Below, piece by piece: positions 1 to 5,164 of a stretch of 5,164 bases of DNA (within the stretch, counting starts at the first letter, position 1; each line of letters opens with the position of its first letter). The DNA comes from Bacillota bacterium. Its GTDB lineage: Bacteria; Bacillota; Sulfobacillia; RBS10-35. Location: NCBI GenBank assembly GCA_029960865.1, contig JASBVX010000123.1, positions 1-5,164 on the forward strand. The letters run 5' to 3'. Position numbers and translations under genes: made by a program. The notes below the pieces were generated by a model. That model was given only the letters and a program-made list of their open reading frames with translations. It was not told where the DNA came from and did not search any database.

Positions 1-1
1 G

Positions 2-172
2 AAGGACAAGGGCCTTGCCTCCTCCCGTCGCGCGGTTAGCAGTATATCGGAGCCGGTGGAAAGCGTCAATGAACTTCGGCCCCGAAGGTTTTGCGGGCCG
101 GAGGTCCCTCTTGCCAGGGACGTTCTCCCTGGAGGAAATTACCCCTTGCCCGACAAACAAGGAGAGGTATGA
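2..172 (+). CDS. Possible 3' end of an upstream gene (partial, unknown product)
   Basis: Frame 2 is open from the left edge for 56 codons and stops at TGA 170-172. Its start lies outside the window. The stop shares four bases (ATGA) with the start of the next gene, the same junction seen at that gene's other end, which is the main argument that this frame is real. The peptide ends in a proline/glycine-rich tail (...LPGGNYPLPDKQGEV) that I do not recognise. Against it, frame 3 is also open here, third-position GC is only moderate, and the stretch contains several inverted repeats that would equally suit an untranslated leader. If it is not coding, bases 1-168 are the leader of the TPR gene. 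I see no convincing sigma-70 promoter in it. Confidence 0.4.
   Translation, partial: KDKGLASSRRAVSSISEPVESVNELRPRRFCGPEVPLARDVLPGGNYPLPDKQGEV
114..132 (+). other. Perfect 7-bp hairpin upstream of the TPR gene, overlapping an alternative 6-bp hairpin
   Basis: CCAGGGA (114-120) pairs perfectly with TCCCTGG (126-132) across a 5-base loop. The same AGGGA bases also complete a competing hairpin, GTCCCT (104-109) with AGGGAC (116-121). The two folds are therefore mutually exclusive. No U-run follows either one, so they are not a classic terminator. They lie 27 bases before the ribosome binding site of the gene at 169. If the stretch is an untranslated leader they could be regulatory. If the upstream frame is translated they may be incidental to GC-rich coding DNA. 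Confidence 0.35.
159..167 (+). promoter_or_regulatory. Ribosome binding site that fixes the start of the TPR/HD-GYP gene
   Basis: AAGGAGAGG lies just before ATG 169, with 4 bases between AAGGAG and the ATG. It supports ATG 169 over the in-frame TTG at 91, which has no good Shine-Dalgarno sequence. An in-frame GTG at 178 is the only reasonable alternative, with 13 bases of spacing. A short upstream CCTTG (144-148) could pair with CAAGG (158-162) and partly mask the site, but this 5-bp pairing is weak. Confidence 0.65.
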
Positions 173-1671
173 ACGCGGTGACGAAGGCCGGCCATTACCT
201 CCAGCGGCGGCTGCCTCTGGCTGCCCTTCTCCTGGCGGAAGAATCGCTCCACCAGGGCGGGCCTCCCGTGGCCAAGGCCCGGGCCCACCATATCAAGAGC
301 ATCGCCAGCTTCCAGATGGGACTGCTGGAAGAAGCTCTGGAAGAAGCCCGCTGGGCTGTGAAACATGCTCCCTGGCGCCAGGTGGAGCCTGATGTCAAGG
401 CGCGGCTCCTTCTCAACCTTGGGCTGGCGGAATACTACCGCGGCCACTGGCAGACTGCCGAAGAAGCTTCCCGCAGCCTGCTGCGCCTGGTGTCCCGCCT
501 GCCGGTCTCCTTGGCGGTGTCGGTCCATCTCTTTGCCAGCGCCATCGCCCTGGCCCAGGACAAGCGGCGTTCGGCCTCCCACCAGCTGAAAAGGGCCCGC
601 TCCCTCTTGGAGGGGCAGCCTGCCTCTCCCTTTGTCGCCCAGCTGTTGCACAATGAAGCCCTTCTCCTTCGGGCGCGGGGGCGCCTGCGGGCGGCCCTCG
701 CCCTCCTGGAGGAGGCCCGCATCCTGGCAGAGGAGCAAGCTAGCCAGGATCTCTGGCGCCACGAGGTGGACAGCGGCCACACCTACCTCCTCTTGAAAGA
801 TCTTCCCAGGGCGTTGCAGCATGGTTTAACCGCCTGGGCCATGCTCAGCCGCCAGTCCCCTTCTTCCTATCCCCTGGGAATTGCGGAGATTTCGCTTCTC
901 TTCGGGAAAGTATCCTGGGCGGCCGGCCAGCGGGAAGAGGCCATCGCGTGGCTCAACCGGGCCGCCTCTTTCTTCGCCCAAACCCGGCGCATGGCCAGTT
1001 GGCGCCAGGCGGGGGAACTCCTGAGCTTCATCCTGGCCCAGCCCCAAGGCCGCTCCATCCTGCCCCTCGACCCTCTCTGGCGCCAGAAGCTGGGGGACGT
1101 CTCCCGCCTCGTCTCCCTGAGCGATTCCTTCTACAGTTTGACGCCCCACCTAGCCCTGCAGCTGGGGGCGAAGGTCCAGTATGCCCTGGCCTTGCACCAG
1201 GCGGCAGGCTTTCCCGAAGGGGACGCGGAAACGGTCTCCCTGGTGGCCCGCTTTGCCGATGTGGGTCATTTCCTCTTCGGCATCCCCGCCGGCCCTTTTA
1301 CCCCTCTCCCCACCGATCCTCCCGTGGACTACCGCACCCGGGCCCACCCTGAAGCAGGGCGGGATTTTCTTTCCCTCCTTCCCCTGCCCGAAGCCGTGCT
1401 GGGGGCTGTAGCGGCCCACCACGAACGCTGGGACGGAAAAGGCTACCCGCGGGGCTGGAGCGGTGCTGAGATCCCGGATCCCGCCCGCATCCTCCTGGTG
1501 GTGGATCTTTACCTGACGCTGGCTTGGCCTTTTGGCTCCACCGTTCCGGCACCCCATGACGAAATTTTGGCTTTCCTCGAGAAGGAGGCCGGCCACAGCT
1601 TAGATCCCCACCTGGTGGCCGCTTTCCTTCGCCTCCACGACATTCCAGAGGAAGGAGGTGATGGGATATGA
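169..1671 (+). CDS. TPR-repeat protein with degenerate C-terminal HD-GYP domain
   Basis: A 500-residue protein with no signal peptide or membrane segment, so probably cytoplasmic. Residues ~33-290 form about six TPR-like helix pairs (for example ~36-68, 77-109, 155-190, 236-272), typical of peptide- or protein-binding scaffolds. Residues ~325-490 resemble an HD-GYP domain, the family of cyclic-di-GMP phosphodiesterases. The second half is well conserved: H393-P394, then H417-H418-E419, then the DGKGYP signature at 422-427, D446, and the usual GHxLDP-like tail near 475-480. The first half is degenerate. The HDIGK motif reads A-D-V-G-H (363-367), and the preceding conserved His aligns with a non-His residue, unless H327 substitutes through a shift. 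The loss of metal ligands makes catalysis doubtful, and a binding or signalling role is more likely. There is no DNA-binding domain. ATG 169 was chosen for its Shine-Dalgarno sequence. The stop overlaps a small secreted-peptide gene by ATGA, which suggests this protein is the partner or receptor of that peptide. Confidence 0.88.
   Translation: MNAVTKAGHYLQRRLPLAALLLAEESLHQGGPPVAKARAHHIKSIASFQMGLLEEALEEARWAVKHAPWRQVEPDVKARLLLNLGLAEYYRGHWQTAEEASRSLLRLVSRLPVSLAVSVHLFASAIALAQDKRRSASHQLKRARSLLEGQPASPFVAQLLHNEALLLRARGRLRAALALLEEARILAEEQASQDLWRHEVDSGHTYLLLKDLPRALQHGLTAWAMLSRQSPSSYPLGIAEISLLFGKVSWAAGQREEAIAWLNRAASFFAQTRRMASWRQAGELLSFILAQPQGRSILPLDPLWRQKLGDVSRLVSLSDSFYSLTPHLALQLGAKVQYALALHQAAGFPEGDAETVSLVARFADVGHFLFGIPAGPFTPLPTDPPVDYRTRAHPEAGRDFLSLLPLPEAVLGAVAAHHERWDGKGYPRGWSGAEIPDPARILLVVDLYLTLAWPFGSTVPAPHDEILAFLEKEAGHSLDPHLVAAFLRLHDIPEEGGDGI
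1652..1662 (+). promoter_or_regulatory. Near-ideal Shine-Dalgarno sequence for the small peptide gene
   Basis: AAGGAGGTGAT is a full-length complement to the 16S rRNA 3' end. It sits at the end of the TPR/HD-GYP coding region, with 8 bases between AAGGAG and ATG plus extra pairing through GTGAT before ATG 1668. This is one of the best ribosome binding sites in the window and is the main evidence that the 44-codon frame is translated. It also favours ATG 1668 over the out-of-frame ATG at 1661, which lies inside the Shine-Dalgarno sequence itself. Confidence 0.8.
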
Positions 1672-1802
1672 AGCGCCTTCTTTTGGTGCTCTTTCTGGCC
1701 ACTTTTCTCCTAGGAGCCACTGCCCCCGCCTATGCTGCTCCAGGAGGAGAAATCACCCCCGACATCGAGTGCCATCCCGACCCTATCCACTGGATCTGGT
1801 AA
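1668..1802 (+). CDS. Small secreted peptide (44 aa), candidate signalling pro-peptide
   Basis: A 44-codon gene from ATG 1668 to TAA 1800-1802, overlapping the TPR gene stop by ATGA and preceded by a near-perfect ribosome binding site. Residues 1-23 are a classic Sec signal peptide: MKR, then a Leu/Phe/Val/Ala core (LLLVLFLATFLLG), then a signal peptidase I site A-Y-A before A24. The predicted exported part is 21 residues, acidic, with a single Cys (C35), several prolines, and an aromatic C-terminus, ECHPDPIHWIW. No lipobox is present and the lone Cys is far from the signal sequence, so it is not a lipoprotein. The position of an exported peptide overlapping the 3' end of a TPR gene is that of phr genes after rap genes. 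The peptide could be the precursor of a shorter signal imported and bound by the TPR protein. It has no recognisable homologue by eye. A host-acting or envelope peptide is also possible. Confidence 0.8.
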   Translation: MKRLLLVLFLATFLLGATAPAYAAPGGEITPDIECHPDPIHWIW

Positions 1803-1813
1803 GGCACCTCTCC

Positions 1814-2854
1814 TCACATCTCTTCCTCTCCGGCGGCCCCCTGGGCCGCCTTCTTCCATTCGGGGCGGGAAGAACCGGCATAGGCCTTGAAAAGGCGCCG
1901 GCTGTGGGGAGAGAGGCGGGCCTTCCTCTTCAGGGCATAGAGGGCGTTTCGTTTCAGGAGGGGAAGGCCTCCCCAGGCAAGGGGCGTATGGCCTGCCCGC
2001 CTTCTAAAAGGCCCCTTGGTCCAGGAGAGGATGGTAGGCAAAAGGGGCCTTCGCCCCACCCCATACCAGGGGGAGAAGAGCATCTCCGGCCCCCCTCCCA
2101 AAGAGACGGCTCCCCGGCTATAGGGGCAGACCTCTTGGCAGATGTCGCACCCCCAGATATGGCCATGCAAAAGGGCTTCTTTTTCACGAGAGAGAAGGCC
2201 CCGCTCCTGGGTGATATGGGAGATGCAGCGGGTCGTGTCGATTTCTCCCGCCACCTTTAGGGCATCGGTGGGACAAGCTTTTTGGCAGAGGTCGCATCCC
2301 CGGCAGGGGTCCCAGGAAGGATCGACCAGAGGCTGAATCTTCAGCGGAGCTTCCGTCAAAAGAAGTCCGAGAAAAGCCCAGGTGCCCAGCCCCGGAATGA
2401 GAAGAAGCCCATTTTTGCCCGCCTTCCCCAGGCCCGCCGCCTCGGCGAAGGACCGCTCGCTGAGGGGCCCCGTATCCACTTGAAACCAGCTCTCATAGCC
2501 TTTGGCCTCGAGCCAGCGGCCAAGGCTCTCCCCTCGCCAGCGCAAAAGGGCATGGTAATCGTAGCCGGCGGCATAGCGGGAAACCACCCCCCTGGGTATC
2601 TTGGAAACCCGCCCCGGCTTCACCTTTTCGGGCACCGCGGGGAGGGCCAGGGCCACCACCCTCCGGGCTGAGGGGAGAAGGGCCAGGGGATCCCACCGCC
2701 TCCTTGCGGGAGGAGGTTCGAAACTGGCCCGCCAGCCCCTTTCCTCCCTCACTGCCAAGGTTTCCTGCAACCGTGGCAACGCCCGCGCCGGGCCCACGGC
2801 AAAAAGAAGGCCCAGCTCCCTGATAAAGCCGTAGAATTCCGCTGTTACATCCAT
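1814..2854 (-). CDS. queG: Epoxyqueuosine reductase QueG
   Basis: A cytoplasmic, cobalamin-dependent iron-sulfur enzyme that reduces epoxyqueuosine to queuosine at the wobble position of tRNAs for Asn, Asp, His and Tyr, the last step of queuosine synthesis. With ATG 2854 it is 346 residues. Motifs appear in family order. The N-terminal DUF1730-type region (~60-125) is followed by the VDTGPLSER segment carrying the conserved acid D127, and AGLGKAGKN at ~140-149. Two ferredoxin-like clusters follow: CxxCxxCxxxCP with C184, C187, C190, C194, then C210, and CDICQEVCP with C236, C239, C243. These eight Cys can hold two [4Fe-4S] clusters. The C-terminal RNALYAL segment is also typical. It lacks the long HEAT-like tail of Bacillus-type QueG. 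The start overlaps the end of the upstream gene by 10 bases. GTG 2875 is an alternative giving 353 residues; neither start has a strong ribosome binding site, so translational coupling is likely. Confidence 0.93.
   Translation of the reverse strand: MDVTAEFYGFIRELGLLFAVGPARALPRLQETLAVREERGWRASFEPPPARRRWDPLALLPSARRVVALALPAVPEKVKPGRVSKIPRGVVSRYAAGYDYHALLRWRGESLGRWLEAKGYESWFQVDTGPLSERSFAEAAGLGKAGKNGLLLIPGLGTWAFLGLLLTEAPLKIQPLVDPSWDPCRGCDLCQKACPTDALKVAGEIDTTRCISHITQERGLLSREKEALLHGHIWGCDICQEVCPYSRGAVSLGGGPEMLFSPWYGVGRRPLLPTILSWTKGPFRRRAGHTPLAWGGLPLLKRNALYALKRKARLSPHSRRLFKAYAGSSRPEWKKAAQGAAGEEEM
1832..1857 (+). terminator. Possible rho-independent terminator of the TPR/peptide transcript
   Basis: GGCGGCCC (1832-1839) pairs perfectly with GGGCCGCC (1843-1850) across a 3-base loop, and is followed on the plus strand by TTCTTCC, a short and imperfect U-tract. 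The stem starts 30 bases after the peptide gene stop. It lies inside the 3' coding end of the convergent queG gene, encoding its Gly/Ala-rich tail. On the minus strand no T-run follows, so it looks directional for the plus strand. The broken U-tract keeps confidence moderate. Confidence 0.5.
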
Positions 2855-3207
2855 CTTCCCAGGTACTGATGCCACGGATCCTTGGCCGAGGGCTCCAGAG
2901 GCTCATCAGAGAGGCGGAGGTAGTGGTACTCCTCTCCCTCCGGCCAGCCGGCCAGGAAGAAGCGATGCTTTTCATCCAGCCCCACGTAAGCCTCCGCCAA
3001 AGGGATGGTGATCCCATGGCCCTCCCCCCGGATGACCAGCATCCCTTCGGCTTCTTCGATGGCTTCCACCCGGAAGAGGGACACCACTTTCACCTGCACC
3101 GCCTCCCGGGCCGGAAGCCAGGTCTTATCGGTAGTCCGGCCCAGGGTATGGCGGGCCGTGGCCCCCACGAAGATGCGCAGCTTATCTCCCCACTGCGGCG
3201 ATGTCAC
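2845..3207 (-). CDS. Conserved-looking hypothetical protein, 120 aa
   Basis: I do not recognise this protein. It is 120 residues, soluble, with no signal peptide or membrane segment. It looks beta-rich, with alternating hydrophobic strands such as LRIFVGATA (~10-18), VQVKVVSLFRV (~37-47) and GMLVIRGEGHGITIPL (~55-70), then an acidic, aromatic C-terminus (HYLRL, DPWHQYLGRW). It has no Cys and no obvious catalytic motif. Start GTG 3207 overlaps the stop of the carboxypeptidase gene as GTGA, and AAGGAG lies 11 bases upstream, so the start is well supported. Its stop lies 10 bases inside queG. Tight placement between two enzyme genes on both sides argues that it is a real operon member, but gives no clear functional clue. 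Confidence 0.8.
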   Translation of the reverse strand: MTSPQWGDKLRIFVGATARHTLGRTTDKTWLPAREAVQVKVVSLFRVEAIEEAEGMLVIRGEGHGITIPLAEAYVGLDEKHRFFLAGWPEGEEYHYLRLSDEPLEPSAKDPWHQYLGRWM

Positions 3208-4091
3208 GAAAGGATCAGCTCCTTTTGGGTGGCATCCAGGGATCCCCAGCGGAAGGGAAGGGGCCGGTAGGGCTTTTCGTGGGAGAAGGGAAGCTCCGCC
3301 AGGATGGGCACCCCCAGATCCCCCAAACGGTCCCGCAGGAGCCGGTGGATGGCCTCCACCCCCTCTTCCTCTCCCGGAAGGCGAGTCTTTCCCCAGAGGA
3401 TCCCCGCGACTCCCTCCAGAACCTTGGCCAGCCGCAGCTGGGTCAGCATCCGGTCCAGGCGGTAAAGGGGTTCATGGACATCTTCCAAGAGGAGGATGGC
3501 GCCCTCCAGATGGGGAAAGAAAGGGGTTCCCAATAGGGCCGTGAGAAGGCTCAGGTTGCCGCCCCGGATGAAGCCCTCCGCCCTTCCGCCCACAAGGGTG
3601 ACCCCCTCGGGAAAGGCATACCGATAACCTTGGGTGGCCTGGTTCCCCGGCTGCAGGAAGGCCCAAAGGGGCCTCAGGTCACCTTCCTGGGAGAGGTCCA
3701 GGAAGCTGGGCCCGTGGATGGCCCTGCCGCCGCGCTGATCCCAGGCCAGGAGAAGGGCGGTGATATCGCTGAAACCAAGGAGGATACGGTTTCTCGCCCG
3801 CGCCAGGGGCTCCTCCCCCAGGCTTTCCAAGAGGCGCATCGATCCGTATCCGCCCCGGGCGCACCAGATGATGGGGAAATCGCCTTCCAGCGCCCAGAGG
3901 AAATCTTCTCGGCGCCGGGTGTCATCGGCGAAGAGGTAAGGCCACGGAGAGGGCGCCATCCGGTCCGCGCGAAAGGCCTCCACGTGCGGAGCCAGCAGAG
4001 GATCCAGCCCCTTCTCCCGAGCCCCCTCCAGGGCCCGCTCCAGCTCTTCCCGGGTGAAAGGGCCGGCCGGCGCCACCACCGCCACCCGCAA
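3204..4091 (-). CDS. S66-family LD-carboxypeptidase (LdcA/MccF-like)
   Basis: A 295-residue serine peptidase of family S66. Known members cut the L-to-D peptide bond of murein tetrapeptides during cell-wall recycling (LdcA) or inactivate microcin C-type peptide nucleotides (MccF). The signatures are clear: an N-terminal VAVVAPAGP strand, CARGGYGS (77-84), the nucleophile elbow GFSDIT with Ser108, HGPSF (126-130), IRGGNLSLL (175-183), LLLED with Glu203, and FSHEKPYRPLP with His271. The Ser-Glu-His triad is therefore intact. No signal peptide is visible, consistent with cytoplasmic action. The start is TTG 4091, with AAGGAGG at 4108-4102 inside the end of gatB; GTG 4085 is the alternative. The N-terminus is a few residues shorter than usual, lacking the common LKPGD lead-in, and cannot extend because an in-frame stop (the gatB stop) lies two codons upstream. 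The end overlaps the next gene by GTGA. LdcA versus MccF-type substrate cannot be decided here. Confidence 0.92.
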   Translation of the reverse strand: MRVAVVAPAGPFTREELERALEGAREKGLDPLLAPHVEAFRADRMAPSPWPYLFADDTRRREDFLWALEGDFPIIWCARGGYGSMRLLESLGEEPLARARNRILLGFSDITALLLAWDQRGGRAIHGPSFLDLSQEGDLRPLWAFLQPGNQATQGYRYAFPEGVTLVGGRAEGFIRGGNLSLLTALLGTPFFPHLEGAILLLEDVHEPLYRLDRMLTQLRLAKVLEGVAGILWGKTRLPGEEEGVEAIHRLLRDRLGDLGVPILAELPFSHEKPYRPLPFRWGSLDATQKELILS

Positions 4092-4094
4092 CCC

Positions 4095-5164
4095 TTACTG
4101 ACCTCCTTCGTGGTCCAGCGTCTGCCGCAAGAGCTCCTGCACTTCTTTGGGATTGGCCCGCCCTGCGGTGAGGCGCATCACTTGGCCCACCAGAAAACCG
4201 ATGGCGGCCTTCTTCCCTTTGCGATAATCGGCCACCGCCTCAGGGTTTTCTTGGACCGCCTTCTCCACCGCCGGAAGAAGGGTATCCCGCCCCCCCATCT
4301 GGCGCAGGCCCTCCCGCTCCACCACCTCGCGAGGATCCTCGCCGCTGGTAAGGCTGTCGCGGAAGATCTTTTTGGCCACCGGCCCCGTGATGGCCTCTTC
4401 TTCCAGGAGCTGCAAGATGGTGGCCATCTGCTGGGGAGCCTGGGGAAAGGCTTCTACCGTCTTCCCCACTTCCTGCAGGAAACCCTGCAGCTCCCCCATC
4501 ACCCAGTTGGCAGCGGCTGCGGGCTTGGCGCCGGCGGCTAGGGCTTTTTCGAACACATCCGCCAGGGAGGGTTCCCCCACCAGAAGGGAAGCCTGGTAGG
4601 GGGTAAGGCCTAGAGCCCGGTAACGCTGCTGGCGCTGGGAAGGGAGCTCAGGCAGAGTCTGCCGGATGGTTTGGAGCCAGGCAGGATCCAGCTCCAGGAC
4701 CGGCAGATCCGGTTCGGGAAAATAGCGATAGTCGGCAGCTTCCTCTTTGGCCCGGGCGCTGCGGGTAGTACCCCTTTCTTCATCGAAGTGGCGGGTTTCC
4801 CGTACCACCGCCTGACCTGCCCGAAGAAGCTCTTCCTGGCGCTGGGCTTCATATTCGAGGGCCCGCTTCACGCTGCGGAAGGAGTTCATGTTCTTCACTT
4901 CCACCAGGGTGCCGAACGCCTCGGACCCCTTGGGACGCAAAGAGATGTTGGCATCGCAGCGAAGGCTGCCCTCCTCCATCCTGACGTTGCTGACGCCGGC
5001 GTAGAGGAGGATGGCCCGCAATTCCTGCAGAAAGCGGCGCGCTTCCTCGGGAGAGCGGATGTCGGGCTCCGTCACGATCTCGATGAGGGGCACCCCCGAG
5101 CGGTTGAGATCCACCAGGGACCCATCCCCCTGATCGTGGAGGGATTTCCCCGTATCCTCCTCCA
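4095..5164 (-). CDS. gatB: Asp/Glu-tRNA amidotransferase subunit B, GatB (partial, N-terminus missing)
   Basis: GatB is the kinase/transamidation subunit of GatCAB, which converts Asp-tRNA(Asn) and Glu-tRNA(Gln) to the amidated forms in bacteria lacking AsnRS or GlnRS. 355 codons are visible and the frame runs off the right edge. It should not be read as starting at the GTG near 5114, because the upstream codons still match the family (EEDTGK...SLVDLNRSGVPL). About 120 N-terminal residues are missing compared with the usual ~475. Visible motifs in order are IEIVTEPDIRSPEEA, LRCDANISLRP, VEVKNMNSFRSV, ETRHFDE, and ADYRYFPEPDLP. The C-terminal GatB/YqeY-type tRNA-binding domain occupies roughly the last 150 residues and ends with GFLVGQVMRLTAGRANP. 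The next gene starts 3 bases after the TAA stop and in the same frame. gatC and gatA, if clustered, would lie off the right edge. Confidence 0.97.
   Translation of the reverse strand, partial: EEDTGKSLHDQGDGSLVDLNRSGVPLIEIVTEPDIRSPEEARRFLQELRAILLYAGVSNVRMEEGSLRCDANISLRPKGSEAFGTLVEVKNMNSFRSVKRALEYEAQRQEELLRAGQAVVRETRHFDEERGTTRSARAKEEAADYRYFPEPDLPVLELDPAWLQTIRQTLPELPSQRQQRYRALGLTPYQASLLVGEPSLADVFEKALAAGAKPAAAANWVMGELQGFLQEVGKTVEAFPQAPQQMATILQLLEEEAITGPVAKKIFRDSLTSGEDPREVVEREGLRQMGGRDTLLPAVEKAVQENPEAVADYRKGKKAAIGFLVGQVMRLTAGRANPKEVQELLRQTLDHEGGQ

Noticed and set aside
74..92. Stem CTTCGG/CCGAAG followed by GTTTT as a rho-independent terminator
   Set aside because: The perfect stem has only a 2-base loop (5 bp if a 4-base loop is required), the T-run is just four bases followed by GCGGG, and it lies within a frame that may be coding.
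91..168. N-terminal extension of the TPR gene to TTG 91
   Set aside because: There is no good ribosome binding site at 91, the added residues are Arg/Gly-rich and unlike a TPR start, and ATG 169 has AAGGAGAGG directly upstream.
1..168. Known riboswitch or sigma-70 promoter in the left-edge region
   Set aside because: I compared it by eye with T-box, c-di-GMP, cobalamin and similar consensus cores and found no match. TTGCCT (15-20) and TATATC (43-48) are 22 bases apart, too far for a normal promoter.
139..822. Long minus-strand open frame (227 codons) opposite the TPR region
   Set aside because: The protein is Gln/Gly/Arg-rich without domains and is explained by the codon bias of the TPR gene on the other strand.
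1658..2260. Plus-strand frame of 200 codons overlapping the small peptide gene and running through queG
   Set aside because: Its start codons fall within the Shine-Dalgarno sequence of the peptide gene, and most of it is antisense to the iron-sulfur region of queG. The composition is Pro/Gly/Arg-rich.
3630..4541. Long plus-strand open frame (303 codons) opposite the S66 peptidase and gatB genes
   Set aside because: It lies antisense to two clear enzyme genes, crosses their junction, has a low-complexity His/Pro/Arg/Gly composition and matches no family. It is a GC-rich shadow frame.
1..5164. CRISPR arrays, insertion sequences, tRNA or rRNA genes
   Set aside because: I saw no regularly spaced repeats, transposase-like frames, terminal inverted repeats, or tRNA/rRNA core sequences in the window.

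Overview
This is a GC-rich bacterial window, roughly 60-65% GC by eye. It has two tightly packed gene blocks that converge near position 1802-1814. Strong AAGGAGG-type ribosome binding sites, GTG/TTG starts, GatB (a subunit of GatCAB) and a small-exported-peptide arrangement all suggest a GC-rich member of the Bacillota (Firmicutes). The Arg/Leu/Glu/Pro-rich, Asn-poor proteins would fit a thermophile. Both are inferences; the host cannot be named from the sequence.

Left block, plus strand (1-1802). A possible 3' end of an upstream gene (frame open from base 2 to a TGA at 170-172) overlaps by ATGA the start of a 500-residue protein at 169-1671. That protein has an N-terminal array of about six TPR-like helical hairpins and a C-terminal HD-GYP-like domain. 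The GYP signature is intact, but the HD dyad reads Ala-Asp. Its stop overlaps, again by ATGA, a 44-codon gene at 1668-1802. This small gene has an excellent Shine-Dalgarno sequence and encodes a short secreted peptide with a textbook signal peptide. A perfect 8-bp GC hairpin about 30 bases downstream could end this transcript inside the 3' end of the convergent gene.

Right block, minus strand (5164 down to 1814). The order of transcription is gatB (N-terminus off the window), an S66-family LD-carboxypeptidase, a 120-residue protein of unknown function, and queG (epoxyqueuosine reductase). Gaps and overlaps are +3, -4 and -10 bases, so the four genes look like one translationally coupled operon. 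GatB and QueG both act on tRNA (transamidation, and wobble-base queuosine formation). The carboxypeptidase acts on peptidoglycan-type peptides.

The most interesting item is the plus-strand pair: a TPR protein followed by an overlapping gene for a tiny exported peptide. This has the architecture of Rap-Phr and other RRNPP peptide-signalling systems. Here the TPR module is fused to a degenerate HD-GYP domain instead of a DNA-binding or Rap-type output domain. One hypothesis is a peptide-responsive receptor that connects cell-cell signalling to cyclic-di-GMP or a related output. The architecture is visible in the sequence; the function is inferred.
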